Shown here: one piece after another, positions 7,082-13,451 of the stretch | Position numbering within the stretch: the first letter of the stretch is position 1 | How the letters are laid out: every line of letters starts with the position of its first letter | Source of the DNA: a virus | DNA: 20,518 nt | Strand: one strand, 5' to 3' | IMG/VR virus record: IMGVR_UViG_3300009285_000624 | Location: 1-20,518 of that record | Position numbers and translations under genes: made by a program | The notes under the pieces: model-generated | Database searches by the model: none | What the model saw: the letters and a program-made list of their open reading frames with translations, nothing else | Told to the model about the DNA's origin: nothing

Positions 7082-7641
7082 CCACCGCCGACCTGCTCGC
7101 TGAGGCCCGCGCACTGATCGCCGTGGCGACGAAGCCGTGGCGATATGTGGGCGAACGGTTCCCGATTCAAAGTCCCCAAGGTGACCGAATCAAGATGCAC
7201 GTCGTCGCCGTTGACCACCCAAACGGTTCGTGGGAGTCGATCTACTGCAACACCAAGGAGCAAGCGGAGACCGTCGCCCGTTCCCGCACGCTGCTCCCGC
7301 AACTGGCCGACGCACTCGAAGCCGCGGAGCCTGTCGAGTGCGGTCTATGTGGCGGGCCCTACATGGTCCGCAATCCTCACCCCGACGCGGGCAAACCAGC
7401 CGAGCTGTTGAACGTCGGTGCCGTCTACGTTTGCGTGCCATGCGGCCAAAAGGCTCTCCACCGCTGTAGTGAACGGGTGGGCAAAGCCGAGGCGAGGCTG
7501 GCGAAGATGCGGGACGAGTTTGCAGCGACGCTGCGCGTTGTGCGCCAAGGGCTAGACCCAGCGGACCCCACATACAAGATCGCGACCGAAGCCATCGACA
7601 GGCTGGAAGCCCCCGCACGCCCGATGGAGCCGGGGACGTGA
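7078..7641 (+). CDS. Hypothetical protein with central zinc ribbon, 187 aa
   Basis: Start at ATGACC in an ATGA overlap. Residues 1-80 include a beta-rich part and the helix TLLPQLADALEAAE; CGLC (88-91) and CVPC (119-122) are the two knuckles of a four-Cys ribbon. A C-terminal coil (CSERVGKAEARLAKMRDEF) and a phage-type ending (YKIATEAIDRLE) follow. Similar three-part early proteins occur in many actinobacterial phages as far as memory goes, but no function is attached to them. Confidence 0.7.
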   Translation: MTTADLLAEARALIAVATKPWRYVGERFPIQSPQGDRIKMHVVAVDHPNGSWESIYCNTKEQAETVARSRTLLPQLADALEAAEPVECGLCGGPYMVRNPHPDAGKPAELLNVGAVYVCVPCGQKALHRCSERVGKAEARLAKMRDEFAATLRVVRQGLDPADPTYKIATEAIDRLEAPARPMEPGT

Positions 7642-8039
7642 AGGACCGAGCGATTCTCGTGGGCGTAGGTATGCCCGCCGCCCTGCTCCTTGACGAGTTC
7701 GGGAGTCAAGTGTGGAGTGCGTTCGGTGAGCCGCCCTATCTCGTGGGGTCCGCCTTACACGGCAAGGACTGGCGAGACGTGGATGTGCGCTTGATTCTGC
7801 CGGACGCCGATTACGAGACGTGGGGACTGGGCGACCCGAAACGCCCGCAGCAAAACGCCAAGTGGATATCGCTGACGCTCGCTTATTCTATGCTCGGCAA
7901 GGCGATGACCGGACTACCAATCGACTTTCAGATACAGCAACAGACCCACGCCAACAATCTATTCGACGGCCCACGCTCGGCCCTCGGAATCGTCCCACTA
8001 CGAATGGCGGAGAGCGCACGCCCGATGGAGGATGCATGA
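7638..8039 (+). CDS. Minimal nucleotidyltransferase-like protein
   Basis: GTG start in a GTGA overlap. The 133-aa product shows the polymerase-beta type nucleotidyltransferase signature: GS at 37-38 (VGSALHG), the metal-binding DVD at 47-49 (RDVDVRL) and a third aspartate at 96 (LPIDFQI) on a later strand. Members of this superfamily transfer NMP to proteins, RNA or small molecules, and the MNT type acts in toxin-antitoxin pairs. No HEPN partner is visible nearby. Target unknown. Confidence 0.7.
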   Translation: MKDRAILVGVGMPAALLLDEFGSQVWSAFGEPPYLVGSALHGKDWRDVDVRLILPDADYETWGLGDPKRPQQNAKWISLTLAYSMLGKAMTGLPIDFQIQQQTHANNLFDGPRSALGIVPLRMAESARPMEDA

Positions 8040-8284
8040 CCACTGGTGGAATAGGCGGTAAGTGTCGGTGTGACGAGTCCACGGCCTTTCCGGGGCCGGG
8101 GCAGCATCTGCCGGGGTGTCCGTTCTACAGCCCGATGGTCTATGTTCAAGGCGCGCCGCTTCGCTCGAAGTGCGTCTGCGGCCACGTACAGGGCCACCAC
8201 TACGGAACGGCGATGGGGGACGGGCACTGTACGTGGCTAAGCTGCGGCTGCCCGAAGTTCATCGAGGAGACCGCCCATGCCTGA
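8036..8284 (+). CDS. Cys/His-rich protein with CxCGHxxxxH repeat-like zinc motif
   Basis: ATGA overlap. After C10/C12 and C28, the region KCVCGHVQGHHY followed by HC, SCGCPKF matches a small zinc-binding motif (CxCGHxxxxH ... CxCxxF) seen in many short actinobacterial and phage proteins. The role of that family is not known to me. It overlaps the next gene by 8 bases. Confidence 0.7.
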   Translation: MTTGGIGGKCRCDESTAFPGPGQHLPGCPFYSPMVYVQGAPLRSKCVCGHVQGHHYGTAMGDGHCTWLSCGCPKFIEETAHA

Positions 8285-8612
8285 ACCCACGCCCACGGTG
8301 ATCGAATCAGACCGCAAGATCGCCGAAGAGTGGTATCGCTGTCCGTCGGGCACGACGCACTCGCCAGCGTGCAGCCCAACGCATGCTCTGGAACTGGATC
8401 GCATGGCCGCCGAGATCGCCGCGGCTCGTGAGGCGTGGGGCGCGCCACGCGAGGCGGTCGCCGCGCTCGTGGACCTTGTCGCCGCCGCGATTCGCGACCA
8501 TGAGGACAGGGCGGGCGAGTGTCCGATCACGGCGCCGTCCGACCCCGACGAGCCATGCCTGTACGACAGGTTGCGCGCCGCGCTGGAGCGCGTGAAGGGA
8601 GTCGGGGCGTGA
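8277..8612 (+). CDS. Helical hypothetical protein, 111 aa
   Basis: Start ATGCCTGA overlaps the upstream stop by 8 bases; its own stop is in a GTGA overlap. C22 and C32 with His28 and His36 (YRCPSG...HSPACSPTH) may bind a metal; the rest is alanine-rich helix (MAAEIAAAREAW, AVAALVDLVAAAIRDHEDRAGE). No family recognised. Confidence 0.65.
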   Translation: MPEPTPTVIESDRKIAEEWYRCPSGTTHSPACSPTHALELDRMAAEIAAAREAWGAPREAVAALVDLVAAAIRDHEDRAGECPITAPSDPDEPCLYDRLRAALERVKGVGA

Positions 8613-8785
8613 ATTGCCGTAGATGTCCCGTTGTTCGTTTCCACCATCATCGAACGGGGATGTGGCGCTACTACGACTGGATTGCCCGCTTGTTCCGTCG
8701 AGATGGGCTGGACCCTATCGACTGGCTCTTTGCGACGGTCACGGTACTCATAGTGCTTTTCTGGTTTATGCTGGCGTCTGCATGA
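8609..8785 (+). CDS. Tail-anchored small membrane protein, 58 aa
   Basis: GTG start in a GTGA overlap. CRRC at residues 3-6 and HHH follow at the N-terminus; a basic middle (RLFRR) precedes one hydrophobic segment, about residues 39-57 (WLFATVTVLIVLFWFML). Expected orientation is N-terminus in the cytoplasm with the helix at the C-terminal end. Function unknown. Confidence 0.6.
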   Translation: MNCRRCPVVRFHHHRTGMWRYYDWIARLFRRDGLDPIDWLFATVTVLIVLFWFMLASA

Positions 8786-8799
8786 GCTTCCTCACATGA
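8782..8799 (+). other. Five-codon mini-ORF bridging a gene gap
   Basis: ATG AGC TTC CTC ACA TGA starts on the ATGA at the end of the preceding gene and stops on the ATGA at the start of the next. No Shine-Dalgarno sequence precedes the next gene, so re-initiation through this mini-ORF is a plausible way to start it. Confidence 0.3.
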
Positions 8800-9080
8800 A
8801 AGAACAGGTCTGGCTTGTGCCGCGGGGCGCGCTCTCGTGGAAGATCGCGTGCTATTGCACATCGCTCACGGCGGCATCCTTAGAGGCCGCAGGTTACGGC
8901 GCGCTGGAACTGACGATCAAAGAGCACACCGTCGACCTGCCAATTAGCTTGTTCAATGGCTTCGCCACGGAGTCGCTTGACTGTGGCAAGGTCGAAGCGC
9001 AGAGGCTCGCGAGCGGCGGGTGCAGGGTCTTCTTCACTCCATACGTTTCGCCGGGCGAGGCACTCTACCAAACCGCCTGA
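8796..9080 (+). CDS. Hypothetical protein, 94 aa (last gene of + operon)
   Basis: The last + strand gene before the convergent junction. No clear ribosome binding site precedes the ATG, but a mini-ORF ending on it could provide re-initiation. The product mixes strands and helices (WLVPRGALSWKIACYC, VDLPISLFNGFATESLDCG, FFTPYVSPGEALY). No family recognised. Confidence 0.6.
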   Translation: MKEQVWLVPRGALSWKIACYCTSLTAASLEAAGYGALELTIKEHTVDLPISLFNGFATESLDCGKVEAQRLASGGCRVFFTPYVSPGEALYQTA

Positions 9081-9099
9081 AAACAGAAGAACGCCACCC
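9081..9099. other. 19-bp convergent junction
   Basis: Only 19 bases separate the stop of the last + gene from the stop of the tatC-like gene on the - strand. No hairpin with a U-tract is visible on either strand, so transcription from the two operons may run into each other or end inside the opposite genes. Confidence 0.5.
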
Positions 9100-9975
9100 C
9101 TAGCCCCGTCTCCAGAACGCCGCCTTCGCAATCACCTTAAGCGCCTTCCTGCACGCCCTCGCTAGCCACGCCCTGACCCTCCCGATGACGGCCAGGAGCG
9201 CCGCCCAGGTCCCAGCCACCGCGGCCGCGGCTTTGCGCGCGCACGTCCTGTGACCGCCTTCGGCCAGCCAGGCAAGGAACAGGCCGACCTCGAAGAGGAC
9301 GATGATCGGCACGGCGACGAGTGTTTGATTGACGATATCGAACGTCGGCGTGATGATCGTGCTCAAGAAGAACGCCGCCACTGGGACGTACTTCTGAAAC
9401 TTTCGGAACCGCCTGACCGAAACGATCCCGAACCGAGCGAGCAAGAACATCGCCAGCGGTATCTGGAAGATCACCCCGAGCCAGAAGATCATCGCCGTGA
9501 CTAGCTTCATGTACTCCGTGATCGTGATGACCGGAACGGCGATGCCGTCGCCGAAGTGCAGGAGGAACCTGAGCCCAGCAGGCAGCATCACGAAGTACGC
9601 GAACGCCGCCCCGCCCAGGTAGCACACGAGCATCGCAGGCAAGAAGATGACGGCAAACCGTCGTTGCCGGCGATTGAGCCACGGACTCGCCAACTGGTAG
9701 ACGCTCAACGTCAATACGGGGAACGCCGTGACAACGCCGCCCTTTACCGCCAGGCCGATTGTGGCGCTCATCATCTCGGTGGGGGCGGTGAAAATGGGAA
9801 GGCCCCCGTAGGGGGAGAGGCTTCCCCCCGCGGGAGCAAACAGCAATCCGAAGATTGCTTCGCGGTAGTACCAGGTGAAACCGGCGCCGAGGCCGAAGGC
9901 GATGAAGATCCAGATGAGCCGGATTCTTACCCTTCGGCCGAACCGCTGGACCGCGCCCCTGCTCGGGGCGCTCAT
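9100..9975 (-). CDS. tatC: TatC-like membrane translocase component
   Basis: A 291-aa homologue of TatC, the six-helix core of the twin-arginine translocase. The helices lie near residues 18-38, 68-95, 108-133, 155-182, 198-212 and 216-236. Strong family matches include GGAAFAYFVMLPAGLRFL, IFQIPLAMFLLARFGI, LSTIITP and LFEVGLFLAWL. Compared with E. coli TatC, Pro48, Asp211 and Glu227 have equivalents (P48, D213, E229), but the HLxELR motif with Glu15 is absent, the Phe94 loop is shortened, Glu103 is Gln104 and Glu170 is Gln171. The last ~50 residues are an Ala/Arg-rich extension. ATG at 9975 is 4 bases past the preceding stop; an in-frame upstream ATG would overlap that gene. Last gene of the late operon. 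Fold certain; classical Tat activity doubtful. Confidence 0.9.
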   Translation of the reverse strand: MSAPSRGAVQRFGRRVRIRLIWIFIAFGLGAGFTWYYREAIFGLLFAPAGGSLSPYGGLPIFTAPTEMMSATIGLAVKGGVVTAFPVLTLSVYQLASPWLNRRQRRFAVIFLPAMLVCYLGGAAFAYFVMLPAGLRFLLHFGDGIAVPVITITEYMKLVTAMIFWLGVIFQIPLAMFLLARFGIVSVRRFRKFQKYVPVAAFFLSTIITPTFDIVNQTLVAVPIIVLFEVGLFLAWLAEGGHRTCARKAAAAVAGTWAALLAVIGRVRAWLARACRKALKVIAKAAFWRRG

Positions 9976-9979
9976 GCTT

Positions 9980-10102
9980 TTAGGCTTTCGGAGTCGGCGT
10001 CGATGCCTTGGGCCCGCTGAGAGCCTTCTTGATCGCGGCGCCACCGATCACGAGCGCTAACGTGCCCACGGCCACGCCGACTAGCAGTACCCATTCGTTC
10101 AT
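9980..10102 (-). CDS. 40-aa single-span membrane peptide, TatA-like
   Basis: A 40-aa reading frame with AAGGGA eight bases before its ATG. It has MNEW, a short hydrophobic segment (residues 4-20), a Gly-Gly bend, a short basic helix (AAIKKALSG) and a polar Pro/Lys tail. That order, including the unusually short membrane segment and an acidic residue at position 3, is the layout of TatA (whose E. coli form has a polar Gln8), though the FGxxKL hinge motif is missing. It lies four bases from the TatC-like gene, so co-translation is likely. It could equally be a small holin or pinholin. Confidence 0.6.
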   Translation of the reverse strand: MNEWVLLVGVAVGTLALVIGGAAIKKALSGPKASTPTPKA

Positions 10103-10123
10103 GTGATTTCCCTTCGCCTCTTG

Positions 10124-10396
10124 CTATGGCCGCTCACCCTTGTGAGGGGCTCCCTTTGTGAGGGCATCTAACCGGACTCCCGCATCTGCGTTGCCCTGCC
10201 TCAGCCGTCGGGCCAACTTGGTGACGCTGTGCATCCCCGACCCTGCCGTGACAGCCGTCCACGCAACGGCGACGACACCGGCCCGTGCGGTGTTGACCAC
10301 GCTCCCGGCTATACCGGCGAAAAGGTAGTCGAAGATCTTGCCGATGATGAACGCCGCCACCATACTCGCCAGCGTGGGGCCGATCAGCCAGCCCAT
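10124..10396 (-). CDS. Membrane protein with two segments, holin-like
   Basis: 90 aa with two hydrophobic segments, about residues 3-31 (PTLASMVAAFIIGKIFDYLF) and 33-53 (VVNTARAGVVAVAWTAVTAG), and a basic C-terminal tail (KLARRLRQG). Its ATG overlaps the stop of the preceding gene (TGATG). Size and topology fit class II holins, and the position late in the tail operon is right for one, but no endolysin lies nearby. Together with the next two genes it forms a membrane cassette. Confidence 0.65.
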   Translation of the reverse strand: MGWLIGPTLASMVAAFIIGKIFDYLFAGIAGSVVNTARAGVVAVAWTAVTAGSGMHSVTKLARRLRQGNADAGVRLDALTKGAPHKGERP

Positions 10397-10662
10397 CAGA
10401 TCTTCTTCCCTAGGCTGCCACTGAGGGCGCCGAAGAAGTCATCGATCACGGACCTGCTCTGCCCGATAGAGGTCGCGAGCACCATTTGTAGCGGACTCAG
10501 GCCCGACTTCCTGGCACGAGCGAAGAGCTGCTCGATCTCTGCTGTGAACTGCTCGGCGGTTAGAGGCACATCCTCTGGCTTCACCACCACCGCGGAGGCT
10601 AGAGGGGCGGGCAGCGTTTCCCCCTTGGCCTCCTCGACCTTCTTCGGCGCTTCATCCGCCAT
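10396..10662 (-). CDS. Hypothetical protein, 88 aa
   Basis: Start MADEAPKK is chosen because GAGGAG lies six bases upstream; a longer in-frame reading to 10896 would run through the S74 fibre gene. A charged N-terminus is followed by PLTAEQFTAEIEQLFARARK and a C-terminal stretch (SVIDDFFGALSGSLG). Mostly helical. No family recognised; it precedes the membrane cassette and could be a partner of it. Confidence 0.65.
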   Translation of the reverse strand: MADEAPKKVEEAKGETLPAPLASAVVVKPEDVPLTAEQFTAEIEQLFARARKSGLSPLQMVLATSIGQSRSVIDDFFGALSGSLGKKI

Positions 10663-10712
10663 AGAGTGCTCCTCGCCCATAGCGGTCGTGTTGATGCCGG
10701 TCATTGTACTTG

Positions 10713-11354
10713 TTATCCATTCGCCGCCTCCAACTCGACTACGCGGCCGGCAAGGTGGTTCACGGCGGCGATCAGCGATGGGACCAGAAGTTGGTACTCG
10801 ATCTGCCAGGGCTGCGGATGCTCTTTGCAGGCTCGTGCGGCCAAGCAATCGGCGCAACTCTGACCGCCCTGTGCGTTGACCGCCCATCGCGCCCATTTGA
10901 TTGCGTCCTGGGCGATCAGACTTACATACCGACCTCGCAGAGCCTTCCCGTTAGGGTTGCGGTCGGCTGGATCGTCCCACAGGTGACTGACAACGTGAGC
11001 CTTGGCGAGCAGCGCGAGCGCCTCTTTCCCCGAGACGTCCTCAATCGCGCGTTTGATTCTCCGATCTGAGGTCGTGTTGATCGAGGCGTTGCCGATATAC
11101 AGAACTGTTGAGGCCGCACCTTGCGATGCGTCGTCAATCTCGTTATTGCCTGAATCGGCGCCGATGCGGACGCCAGCTTGAAACACCACGTTGACGTCGT
11201 GCGCCGTGTAGGAAAGCGTCGCCGAACCTGCGCCCGCCGCGCCCGTGTGGGTATGCGTGCCGAGGAACGTCAGGTCATCACTGATATAGGTGTTGAAGTT
11301 CGCGGCTGTCAGGACCTCGCCGGACGCCCATACACGCGGAGTGCCCCAAGCCAT
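10713..11354 (-). CDS. Tail fibre/tip protein with C-terminal S74 chaperone domain
   Basis: 213 aa. The C-terminal part has the Peptidase_S74 entry motif SDRRIK (96-101), equivalent to the Ser-Lys pair of the endosialidase chaperone domain; Ser96 and Lys101 keep the spacing of 5. These domains help fibres trimerise and then cut themselves off. A later part has EYQLLVPSLIAAVNHLAGRV, the usual C-terminal trimer helix, with a small Cys insertion (CADCLAARACKEH). Residues 1-95 are short and begin like phage fibre bases (GEVLTAANFNTYI). Released chaperone would leave a mature part of only about 95 residues. Confidence 0.82.
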   Translation of the reverse strand: MAWGTPRVWASGEVLTAANFNTYISDDLTFLGTHTHTGAAGAGSATLSYTAHDVNVVFQAGVRIGADSGNNEIDDASQGAASTVLYIGNASINTTSDRRIKRAIEDVSGKEALALLAKAHVVSHLWDDPADRNPNGKALRGRYVSLIAQDAIKWARWAVNAQGGQSCADCLAARACKEHPQPWQIEYQLLVPSLIAAVNHLAGRVVELEAANG

Positions 11355-11356
11355 CG

Positions 11357-11836
11357 TTAGGCCTCCACTCCATGCTCGGTGTTCTCACGGCGTAGATCGG
11401 CGATCTTTTCGCCCGGCCCCCAATTCCGATTGCTTGCGCTCTCCGCGAGCACCGCAGGCCGCTTGAGCAGCACCGCCTCGATCCCGGCGTGGTTGGCGGG
11501 AAACTCGACCGCGTACCACTTGCCGCCGTTCTCCGGAGAGAAGCAATTGGCGCAAAGGAACACCGGCTCTGCGAACGATGCAAACATGGCCCCGCTGCAG
11601 CCGATCGGCTTGTTAGGACAGCGCACGAGCCAGCGCCCATGATTGACGACCGCCTTGAGCGTTCCGGCTGTCTCGGTGATCGCTGGCGGCTGTTTGAAGT
11701 TATCGAGTGCCTGCCAGCAGGCGATGATCCAATCCCGGATCGAGTAGTCCGGCCAGCGACGGTCGAAGCTCGATATCGCATCGGCGCGCAGCCTGAGAGG
11801 CTTGACCGTCTTCGTGCGCATCCCGTTTGGCTTCAT
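11357..11836 (-). CDS. Phage zinc-ribbon protein of the tail-tip region, 159 aa
   Basis: Four cysteines, C73, C80, C95 and C98, form a ribbon (RCPNKPIGC ... FLCANC). The C-terminus NWGPGEKIADLRRENTEHG matches a motif I recognise from small proteins coded beside tail genes of many GC-rich phages. Its ATG overlaps the stop of the minor tail gene by one base and its stop lies 2 bases from the fibre gene. Role unknown, but location suggests tail tip or regulation of late genes. Confidence 0.7.
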   Translation of the reverse strand: MKPNGMRTKTVKPLRLRADAISSFDRRWPDYSIRDWIIACWQALDNFKQPPAITETAGTLKAVVNHGRWLVRCPNKPIGCSGAMFASFAEPVFLCANCFSPENGGKWYAVEFPANHAGIEAVLLKRPAVLAESASNRNWGPGEKIADLRRENTEHGVEA

Positions 11837-13449
11837 CAGAAGCCCAACTTCGCCGTGTCCAAGAGACCCAATGTCGTGTCATCGAGCACCGCAAAGCCCC
11901 CGGTTAGATCGGCCGGCGAGCATTCGAGCCGGCACCAAACCTCTTTGCCTGGCCGAATCGTGATGTTCTTGCGTTCCACGAAGAAATCCTCGTTGATGCC
12001 AAGCCCCGCTTCGCCGTTCGCCTTGATCGAGATGCGATCAGAGATTTGAATCTTCGAGGCGGCGTGCGCGTGAAGCAACGACTTATTGGCGTTGAATTCG
12101 ATCGCGACAAACTGCATCGGATCCTTGTAGATGTTGAGGACGAATTGCATCCAGTAACCGGCTGTCTCCGCACTCGCACCCCAGACGGTCCGAGTCGGGA
12201 AGGTCCGCTCGCCGTATCTGGCGATCGAGGTCGCGTCGGAGTTCTGCAAGAGGATCGGATCATCCTCGCTCACCCTTGTGCCACGAGCAGCGAGGTTCAG
12301 ATAGAGCAGGTACGGCCCCGTGTTCTCAAGGGTGAACTTCATCCGCTGGCCGTACTTGGTGGCCACGATCGTCAAGTACGTCGCCGCGACATCGGGGAAG
12401 ATCGGGTTGTTGACCGTGACCGCGGTAATGTCCGTTCCGAGTACGGGCGTCGTCCACGCATCGACCCCGACAGCATCGCCCACGAGCTTGTCGTCTACCG
12501 TCCGGCCCGTGAAGGGATAGACAGCCCAGAAGTCCTTTGTCTGCCCTGGCGCGATCGTCGGGACATCCGACTCACCAATACGATCCGGATGCGTCCACAG
12601 CGCCGTCACGCCGCCGATCGTGAAGCGACGGACCCGGACCTCGACCACGTTGAAGATAAGCGGTACCGCTTCGAGCTGTTCAATCACCTGATAGCGGAGG
12701 TTTGTGTCCGTTCCGTCGTCCGAGAATGCCCACCATGAAGTCGCGTGTGGCGATTCGAGGCGGTGATGGCGTTCTTCGAACAGGATTTTGCCATCGTTGG
12801 ATTCCGCTATGAAACCGGCTTCGGTGTCCTCGATCTCCCGGAGCGCGTTGATCGCAAAGTCAAAGTCCGTCCAGTAACGGCCTAGCGTTTCCTGCCCGGT
12901 GTCAATCGACCTGTCGCCTGCGGGCCAGCCTGCGGCGTCGAGCACGTCGTCAATCGCCGCGCCAGATCCGACGTCCGTTCCCATCGCCAGCGCGACGCGC
13001 CGGACAGCCACACGAGACAGAGGACCAGCCGCCGGCAGCTCCGCGTACTTCTGGCGACTCTGCATGATGCGCGGTTTGATCTCCCCCGTGAACCCATTCC
13101 ACAACACGATTGGGTAAGGCGTCGTCTGCCGGACCCGGATCTTCCGGCCCGGTAACAGGCTGCCAAATAGCGGGGAGCCGGAATTCCCGGAGTTGTAGCG
13201 GTCATCGTCGTTATGGAGGATGGCGAGCAGATGTCCAGGGACTGAGCGCCCGACGTGCTGGGCGTAGATGTCACGCCCTCGCCAGCATTCGAGCATTCGC
13301 ACGTCTCGAAGCGTCGTCGACAGGTCCTCGTTGCCGCCCTCGAATATGCCGTCGTTGTCCCAATCGACTTCAACAAGCACGTCGGGATAGATGGCTTGTT
13401 CATCCGCGCCGACTGCGCCGAGACCTTGGAGATTGAAAACGCTCGACAC
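11836..13449 (-). CDS. Minor tail protein (tail hub/tip), 537 aa
   Basis: Large protein directly after the tape measure gene, where siphoviruses encode the distal tail and hub proteins. The N-terminal region (PDVLVEVDWDNDGIF, then RGRDIYAQHVGRSVPGHLLAIL) and the middle (LLPGRKIRVRQTTPYPIVLWNGFTGEI) are typical of phage minor tail proteins that begin with a beta-rich hub domain. The C-terminal part (EVWCRLECSPADLTGGFAVLDDT) is also beta-rich, perhaps carbohydrate binding. Start ATG at 13449, 2 bases past the tape measure stop. Function from position and style, not catalytic motifs. Confidence 0.75.
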   Translation of the reverse strand: MSSVFNLQGLGAVGADEQAIYPDVLVEVDWDNDGIFEGGNEDLSTTLRDVRMLECWRGRDIYAQHVGRSVPGHLLAILHNDDDRYNSGNSGSPLFGSLLPGRKIRVRQTTPYPIVLWNGFTGEIKPRIMQSRQKYAELPAAGPLSRVAVRRVALAMGTDVGSGAAIDDVLDAAGWPAGDRSIDTGQETLGRYWTDFDFAINALREIEDTEAGFIAESNDGKILFEERHHRLESPHATSWWAFSDDGTDTNLRYQVIEQLEAVPLIFNVVEVRVRRFTIGGVTALWTHPDRIGESDVPTIAPGQTKDFWAVYPFTGRTVDDKLVGDAVGVDAWTTPVLGTDITAVTVNNPIFPDVAATYLTIVATKYGQRMKFTLENTGPYLLYLNLAARGTRVSEDDPILLQNSDATSIARYGERTFPTRTVWGASAETAGYWMQFVLNIYKDPMQFVAIEFNANKSLLHAHAASKIQISDRISIKANGEAGLGINEDFFVERKNITIRPGKEVWCRLECSPADLTGGFAVLDDTTLGLLDTAKLGF

Positions 13450-13451
13450 GC

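Noticed and set aside
9976-10044. Upstream extension of the TatC-like frame
   Set aside because: The added 23 residues are Arg-rich and lie on top of the 40-aa gene; the downstream ATG gives a TatC-like start.
10663-10896. Longer start for the 88-aa protein reaching into the S74 fibre gene
   Set aside because: Would overlap 180 bases of the fibre frame with an Arg-rich sequence; MADEAPKK has a clear GAGGAG site.
12046-12738. A 230-aa open frame on the + strand inside the minor tail gene
   Set aside because: Arg/Asp-rich shadow of a GC-rich gene on the other strand, with no coupling or motif.
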